From assembly GCA_038235385.1 (NCBI GenBank), contig JBBSTY010000090.1, forward strand, positions 1-17,827: a stretch of 17,827 nt of DNA, read 5' to 3'. Both the position numbers and the translations under genes were made by a program. Below the pieces are notes generated by a model that worked only from the letters and a program-made list of their open reading frames with translations, did not search any database and was not told the origin of the DNA. How positions within the stretch are numbered: the stretch's first letter is position 1; each line of letters begins with the position of its first letter. Shown in pieces: positions 13,618 to 17,827 of the stretch. The stretch is from JBBSTY01 sp038235385. Lineage in GTDB: Bacteria; Actinomycetota; Acidimicrobiia; Acidimicrobiales; Acidimicrobilacustridaceae.

Positions 13618-15561
13618 GTGTCGCTCCTCTGGCGTGTGCTCGATCCGGTTCCGTGCCTGACCCTCGACCAGTACGTGGCCCAGGGCGGTGGACGCGCCCT
13701 CGACGAGGCCCGCCGCGTCGGTGCCGACGCGGTGATCGCCACGATCAGCGATTCGGGTCTGCGCGGGCGCGGCGGCGCCGGGTTCCCGACCGGCACCAAG
13801 TGGAGGACGGTCGCCGACAGCGAGTCGACCTCGACCTCGACCTCGACCTCGGTGATCGTGAACGGCGCCGAAGGCGAGCCGGGGACGTTCAAGGACCGCG
13901 CCCTGCTGCGCGCCAACCCGTACAAGGTCATCGAGGGCGCCCTCATCGCTGCGGTGGCGGTCGATGCGACCGAGGTCGTGATCGCCCTGAAGGCGTCGTT
14001 CGAACGCGAGGTGGCGCTGGTCCGTCGGGCCCTGGACGAGGTGGAGCTGGCCGGCTGGTCGGCCGGTCTGACGACGCGCGTCGTCGAGGGGCCGAGCAGC
14101 TACCTCTTCGGCGAGGAGACCGCACTGCTCGAGGTCGTCGACGGTCGCCAACCGTTCCCGCGGGTCGACCCACCCTTCCGCCGCGGCATCGGTCCCGACG
14201 CCGCCCACGCGGGGCACGGCGCATCGCAGATCCACCTCGCTGCGGTCGGCGGCACCGATGCACCGCCCGCGCTGGTGAACAACGTCGAGACGATGGCGAA
14301 CGTCGCCGGCATCATCCACAACGGACCTGCGTGGTTCCGGTCGGTCGGGACCGACCGGTCACCGGGAACGTTGCTGTGCACGATCACCGGCCACACGCGC
14401 CAGCACGCCGTGGGCGAGGTGGCGATGGGCACGCCTCTCCGGGAGGTGATCTCGCTGATCGGCGGTGGTCCCCTCGAGGGCAGGACGATCCTCGGGGTGC
14501 TGTCGGGCGTCGCCAACCCGATCCTCCCCACCTCGCGGCTCGACACCCCGGTCACCTTCGAGGACATGGCGAACGTCGGCTCGGGCCTCGGTGCCGGTGG
14601 CTTCATCGTCTTCTCGGACCGCACCGACATGATCGCGGTCGCCCACGGTGCCGCCCGATTCCTCGCCGTCGAATCCTGTGGCCAGTGCGAGCCCTGCAAG
14701 CGCGACGGGATCGCCATCGCCGAGCACCTCGAACCGGTCGCCGGCCCGCCGGCCGAGCGCGATGTCGACGATCTCCGATCCCGGCTCGAGACCGTCGTGC
14801 AGGGCGCCCGGTGCACCCTGGCCTCGCAGCAGCAACGGGTCGTGGGCAGCATCCTCGACCTGTTCGGCGACGAGCTCGACCATCGCCCCCCTTCCGACGA
14901 CGACGCCGCGAGGTTCGTGCTCCCCCTCGTCGACATCGTCGACGGTCGAGCGGTGTTCGACACCTCGCACCGCACCAAGCAGCCGGACTGGACCCACGAC
15001 CCCCATGATTCGGGATCGTGGCCGGCCGCCCGTCTCGGCAACCAGCCGCTGACGGTCGAGCCGCCGCTGATCCACGAGGACCTGAGCGCGCGCCGGATGG
15101 ATGCCATCGTGGCGGGCGCCAACCCCGTCGAGGGAGCGTTCCCGGTCGTCATCGGCATCCACGAGCACTTGGAGACGTTGCTGGGATCGCTCCGCTCGGC
15201 CGACGCCGCATCCCGGCCCGACATCCTCCACGCGCTCGCCGATGCCCTCCGGTCGCACATCGACGTGACCCAACGGATCCTGTACCCCATGGTCCAACGG
15301 GTGGCCGGCGCGAGCGGCGACGATGCGAGTTGGACCGCCGAACACGCCGAACGTGCCGGCCTCCAGCTGGTGGACACCCTCTCGGCCGCGGCGTCGACGC
15401 CACCGAGCGACGTCGAGGTACATGAACTTGCCCGCGACCTGCGAGCACACATCGAGACCGAGGAGCGCTCGGTGATCCCTCTGCTCGTGGGGAACATGAC
15501 GAGCGACGAGCTGGACTCGCTGGCCGATGCCCTGGGCCAGGCCCGGTCCGAGATCGTCTGA
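13618..15561 (+). CDS. NuoF-like NADH/FMN/4Fe-4S protein fused to a hemerythrin-like domain
   Basis: This 647-aa protein is longer than ordinary NuoF (about 420-450). Residues 1-420 carry complex I 51-kDa features: GLRGRGGAGFPTGTKW (47-62), NGAEGEPGTFKDR (82-94), YLFGEETALLE (162-172), NNVETMANV (221-229), an SLBB-like segment, and 4Fe-4S cysteines 354, 357 and 360 (SCGQCEPC) with Cys399. A linker (about 421-505) includes KQPDWTHDPHDSG. Residues about 510-625 form a hemerythrin-like four-helix pattern: IHEHLETLL, LRSHIDVTQRILYP, EHAERAG and LRAHIETEERSVIP. The first H-x3-EE pair is replaced by Thr551/Gln552; the last (His611, Glu615/616) is intact. An STSTSTSTS tract (70-78) comes from a hexamer repeat. 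GTG 13618 has AAGGGAAG upstream. It probably moves NADH electrons to an O2/NO-reactive centre (inference). Confidence 0.87.
   Translation: MSLLWRVLDPVPCLTLDQYVAQGGGRALDEARRVGADAVIATISDSGLRGRGGAGFPTGTKWRTVADSESTSTSTSTSVIVNGAEGEPGTFKDRALLRANPYKVIEGALIAAVAVDATEVVIALKASFEREVALVRRALDEVELAGWSAGLTTRVVEGPSSYLFGEETALLEVVDGRQPFPRVDPPFRRGIGPDAAHAGHGASQIHLAAVGGTDAPPALVNNVETMANVAGIIHNGPAWFRSVGTDRSPGTLLCTITGHTRQHAVGEVAMGTPLREVISLIGGGPLEGRTILGVLSGVANPILPTSRLDTPVTFEDMANVGSGLGAGGFIVFSDRTDMIAVAHGAARFLAVESCGQCEPCKRDGIAIAEHLEPVAGPPAERDVDDLRSRLETVVQGARCTLASQQQRVVGSILDLFGDELDHRPPSDDDAARFVLPLVDIVDGRAVFDTSHRTKQPDWTHDPHDSGSWPAARLGNQPLTVEPPLIHEDLSARRMDAIVAGANPVEGAFPVVIGIHEHLETLLGSLRSADAASRPDILHALADALRSHIDVTQRILYPMVQRVAGASGDDASWTAEHAERAGLQLVDTLSAAASTPPSDVEVHELARDLRAHIETEERSVIPLLVGNMTSDELDSLADALGQARSEIV
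13825..13851 (+). repeat. In-frame TCGACC hexanucleotide microsatellite
   Basis: Four perfect TCGACC units (13825-13848) plus a partial TCG encode alternating Ser-Thr inside the NuoF-like domain, between the GAGFPTGTKW and NGAEGEPGTF motifs. Unit gain or loss would lengthen or shorten a loop without changing frame. Confidence 0.85.
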
Positions 15562-15578
15562 CACCAGGCTCGTCGCAC

Positions 15579-15609
15579 CACGAGGACGGGCCCTCGCGAC
15601 GACCTCGTG
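15579..15609. terminator. Candidate terminator between convergent genes
   Basis: CACGAGG (15579-15585) pairs with CCTCGTG (15603-15609), with an alternative inner stem CGAGG/CCTCG (15581-15596). It lies 17 bp past the NuoF-hemerythrin stop. There is no T-tract. Confidence 0.3.
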
Positions 15610-15620
15610 CATCCGACGGT

Positions 15621-15656
15621 CGATCAAGCGCTCGATCAGGCGCTCGATCAGGCGCT
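15621..15656. repeat. 12-bp tandem repeat, three copies
   Basis: CGATCAGGCGCT occurs at 15633-15644 and 15645-15656, preceded by a one-mismatch copy (CGATCAAGCGCT, 15621-15632). It fills the gap between the NuoF-hemerythrin gene and the convergent small gene, ending 5 bp from the latter's stop. Confidence 0.85.
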
Positions 15657-15661
15657 CGGTA

Positions 15662-15892
15662 TCAGTCCCGCCAGTAGTTGTTGGCGGCGGCGACGGTGGC
15701 GAACTCGATGGCCACGACGTGGCCGGCTGCGGTGAGCGAGTCCGGGTCGTTGGCGTACATCGGTCGCAACCCGGCCCGGACGTCCGGATCGGTCTGGATG
15801 GCGCCGATGGTCTTCCGCGCCAACATGATCGCCAGCTCGCGTCCCTCCTCGGGGGTGGCCGTGATCAACGTGTTGTCGGGTACGAGTGCCAT
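15662..15892 (-). CDS. Small hypothetical protein
   Basis: This 76-aa protein starts at ATG 15892, which has a near-ideal AGGAGG Shine-Dalgarno 5 nt upstream (minus strand), so expression is likely. The sequence (MALVPDNTLITATPEEGREL, a helical LAIMLARKTIGAIQTDPDVR, then a GHVVAIEFATVAAANNYWRD ending) is soluble, slightly acidic, cysteine-free, and without a signal peptide or membrane segment. I do not recognise a family. It is divergent from the potassium channel gene and convergent with the NuoF-hemerythrin gene. A 24-bp dyad lies 22 bp upstream of its start and may control it. Confidence 0.7.
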   Translation of the reverse strand: MALVPDNTLITATPEEGRELAIMLARKTIGAIQTDPDVRAGLRPMYANDPDSLTAAGHVVAIEFATVAAANNYWRD

Positions 15893-15914
15893 GGGGACCT
15901 CCTGGACCATGTGG

Positions 15915-15938
15915 CGAACCGGCACCAGTGCCGGTTCG
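15915..15938. promoter_or_regulatory. 24-bp operator-like dyad between divergent genes
   Basis: CGAACCGGCAC-CA-GTGCCGGTTCG is a perfect 11-bp inverted repeat with a 2-bp centre. It lies 22 bp upstream of the small orphan gene and about 80 bp upstream of the potassium channel gene. Size and symmetry fit a dimeric helix-turn-helix repressor site. A second short palindrome, CGGCCCGGGCCG, is at 15959-15970. Confidence 0.55.
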
Positions 15939-16005
15939 GTCTCACCTTAGGGGGGTTGCGGCCCGGGCCGACCGTGCTCGCCCGAGCGGACGCGCCGTGG
16001 GCTGC

Positions 16006-16011
16006 CACAAT
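16006..16011 (+). promoter_or_regulatory. Candidate -10 element for a leaderless channel transcript
   Basis: CACAAT (resembling TANAAT) ends 8 nt before ATG 16020. There is no good Shine-Dalgarno for the channel gene, so leaderless initiation is plausible. Confidence 0.3.
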
Positions 16012-16019
16012 GCGAGCCC

Positions 16020-17747
16020 ATGAAGAGCATCGCCTTCGTCCTCAGTCACCTGACCGGTCCGCTCCGTCGGCGCGACCTGCGGATGGCGGCGATCATGCTG
16101 GGGCTCTTCTTCGGTCTCGTCCTCGTGTTCGCCGTGGTCTTCCACGCGGTCATGGCCCAGGAGGGCCAGAACCACAGCTGGGCGACCGGCTTCTACTGGA
16201 CCCTCGTCACCATGACCACGCTCGGGTTCGGCGACATCACCTTCACCTCCGATCTCGGCCGGATCTTCTCGGTGGTCGTGCTCCTCACCGGCACCGTCTT
16301 CCTGCTGATCCTCCTGCCGTTCACGTTCATCCAGTTCGTGTTCGTTCCCTGGATGACCCGGCGGGAGGCGACGAGAGCGCCGCGATCGCTTCCCACGGGC
16401 ACGGCCGAGCACCTGATCTTCACCCAGCTGGGACCGATCGAGGACGCCCTCATCCGCCGCGCGGAGCAGGCGGGGATCGGCTACGTCGTGCTCGTCGCCG
16501 ACCTGACCGAGGCCCTCCAGCTCTTCGACCGGGGCTACCGGGTGATGGTCGGCAGCAGCGACGACCCCGAGACCTACCGCGCCGCTCGGGTGAACGACGC
16601 CGCGCTGGTGCTCGCCACCTGGGCCGACACCACCAACGCCAACATCATCTTCACCGCCCGCGAGGTGTCCGCCGATGTGCCGGTGGTGGCGACCGCCACC
16701 AAGGAGGCGTCGATCGACGTCCTCACGCTCGCCGGGGCCGACGAGGTCCTCCGACTCGGCCTGCTCCTCGGCACGGCGATGGCGGCCCGCACCCTGCTCC
16801 CCGACGGACGCAGCCACATCATCGGACGGTTCGCCGATGTGCTCATCGCCGAGGCCCGGACCGCAGGAACCAGCTTGGTGGGCCAGCGCCTGGGCGATGC
16901 CGGGCTGCGCTCCCGCCTCGGGGTCGGGGTCATCGGGGTGTGGAACGAGGGGGTGTTCACCATCGCCGTACCCGACACCGTGCTGGACGACTCGTCGGTG
17001 CTCATCCTCGCCGCCTCGGAGGATCAGCTCGATGCCTACGACCGGTGCTACGAGACCGGGACGGACATCCACGGCTCGGTCGTCATCATCGGCGGGGGAC
17101 GCGTCGGCCTGGCCGCCGAGAAGGCGTTCGCCGCCGCCTCGATCCCGTACCGGATCATCGAGCAGCAACCCGACCGAGCAGGCGATGACGGGCGCTTCAT
17201 CATCGGCGACGCCGCCGACATCACCGTCCTCGAGGACGCAGGCATCCGGTCGGCGACCGAGGTGCTCATCACCACCCACGACGATGACGTCAACACCTAC
17301 CTGGCCATCTACTGCCGACGACTCCGACCCGACATCCGGATCATCGCCCGGGCCAACCTCGACCGGAACGTCTCGACCCTGTACCGAGCCGGCGCCGACG
17401 ACGTGCTCTCGTACGCCTCGACCGCCGCCGCCGCCATCTGGAACCACATCCGGGAGAACGACACGCTGGTGGTCGCCGAAGGGCTGGAGGTGTTCCGTGC
17501 GCCGGTCCCCACCCCGATGCGAGGCAAGACCCTCGCCGCCAGTGGCATGCGCGCCGAGACGGGATGCAACCTCGTGGCGATCGAGGTCGATGGACGACTC
17601 GTGGGCAACCCGGGCGCCGACGTCGTGCTCGATCCCCGCGCCAGCCTGGTGTTGATCGGCGATGCGGCCGCCCAGGAACGGCTCGCGACCGTGCACGGCG
17701 GGTGGCAGGACCGCATGCGACGCAGACGGGAACGCCTGGCGGCGTAG
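16020..17747 (+). CDS. Two-TM potassium channel with two RCK (TrkA-N/TrkA-C) domains
   Basis: This 575-aa protein begins with a compact ion channel: TM1 (about 22-46), a pore helix and selectivity filter TMTTLGFGD (65-72), and TM2 (about 83-110). The filter is TLGFG rather than the usual TVGYG, a tolerated potassium-selective variant. The cytoplasmic part has two RCK units. The first (about 130-335) has a degraded nucleotide loop (FTQLGPIEDA). The second (about 352-570) has an intact GGGRVG (358-363) with Glu381 at the ribose-binding position, suggesting NAD(H) binding there only. Each RCK has a TrkA-C-like tail. This resembles GsuK/MthK-type ligand-gated channels. It is divergent from the small orphan gene. 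The Arg-rich C-terminus ends 80 bp before the window end. Confidence 0.92.
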   Translation: MKSIAFVLSHLTGPLRRRDLRMAAIMLGLFFGLVLVFAVVFHAVMAQEGQNHSWATGFYWTLVTMTTLGFGDITFTSDLGRIFSVVVLLTGTVFLLILLPFTFIQFVFVPWMTRREATRAPRSLPTGTAEHLIFTQLGPIEDALIRRAEQAGIGYVVLVADLTEALQLFDRGYRVMVGSSDDPETYRAARVNDAALVLATWADTTNANIIFTAREVSADVPVVATATKEASIDVLTLAGADEVLRLGLLLGTAMAARTLLPDGRSHIIGRFADVLIAEARTAGTSLVGQRLGDAGLRSRLGVGVIGVWNEGVFTIAVPDTVLDDSSVLILAASEDQLDAYDRCYETGTDIHGSVVIIGGGRVGLAAEKAFAAASIPYRIIEQQPDRAGDDGRFIIGDAADITVLEDAGIRSATEVLITTHDDDVNTYLAIYCRRLRPDIRIIARANLDRNVSTLYRAGADDVLSYASTAAAAIWNHIRENDTLVVAEGLEVFRAPVPTPMRGKTLAASGMRAETGCNLVAIEVDGRLVGNPGADVVLDPRASLVLIGDAAAQERLATVHGGWQDRMRRRRERLAA

Positions 17748-17752
17748 CTGAC

Positions 17753-17827
17753 GCACCCCCCCACCCCTGACCCAACCCCCCCCACCCCCCCCCCCGCACG
17801 CGGGCCGCCCCCGCGCCCCCCCCCCCC
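17753..17827. other. Abnormal C-homopolymer tract at the right edge
   Basis: After the channel stop the sequence collapses into runs of 7-13 C broken by short mixed segments, ending in an uninterrupted C run at the window edge. No gene, terminator or repeat unit is recognisable. This looks like an assembly-end or read artefact. Confidence 0.75.

Noticed and set aside
13618..15561. Part of a respiratory complex I operon
   Set aside because: No NuoE, NuoG or membrane subunit is beside it, its length is atypical, and it is coupled to a universal stress protein. It is better read as a standalone NuoF-like protein.

Overview
The window is high-GC DNA (about 70% by eye) with strongly G/C-biased third codon positions and actinobacterial gene families: a CsoR/CstR-type repressor, tandem universal stress proteins, SnoaL-like proteins paired with SDR enzymes, and several genes that look leaderless. 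An actinomycete-type bacterium is the best fit. The class Acidimicrobiia is possible, but that is inference and no rRNA is present to test it. The last ~75 bases are an abnormal C-rich run, so the right edge is probably a contig end.

Layout. 1-164: start of an unidentified minus-strand gene running off the left edge. 407-1078: membrane-anchored DUF4230-like protein. 1085-1286: frameshifted remnant of an NTF2/SnoaL-like gene. 1287-4619 (minus): nitroreductase, small lipoprotein, SDR dehydrogenase and LysR regulator, with a G-quadruplex-prone repeat array between the SDR and LysR genes. 4696-6781 (plus): TauE/SafE exporter divergent from LysR, then a SnoaL-like protein and a second SDR. 6853-9127: sulfur/redox block. 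A persulfide dioxygenase with two rhodanese domains and an AhpD-like protein (minus) lie opposite a CstR-like persulfide sensor (plus). The shared 145-bp region carries two ATACCC/GGGTAT-type dyads. 9353-10861: secreted lipase. 11027-15561 (plus): catalase, tandem universal stress protein, and a NuoF-like flavoprotein with a C-terminal hemerythrin-like domain. 15662-15892 (minus): small orphan protein. 16020-17747: two-RCK potassium channel.

How the genes fit together. Two redox modules stand out. The first is a self-contained persulfide detoxification locus: a two-cysteine sensor, its likely operators, the sulfur dioxygenase/rhodanese enzyme and a peroxidase-like CxxC protein. The second is oxidative or energy stress: catalase, then a universal stress protein whose stop codon is directly followed by the start codon of the NuoF-hemerythrin fusion, under a candidate general-stress (sigma-B/F-like) promoter. 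A complex-I NADH/FMN/4Fe-4S module joined to a diiron-type O2/NO-binding fold, with no other complex I genes nearby, is the most unusual thing in the window and the best candidate for an undescribed system. A possible activity is NADH-driven O2, NO or peroxide reduction or sensing.
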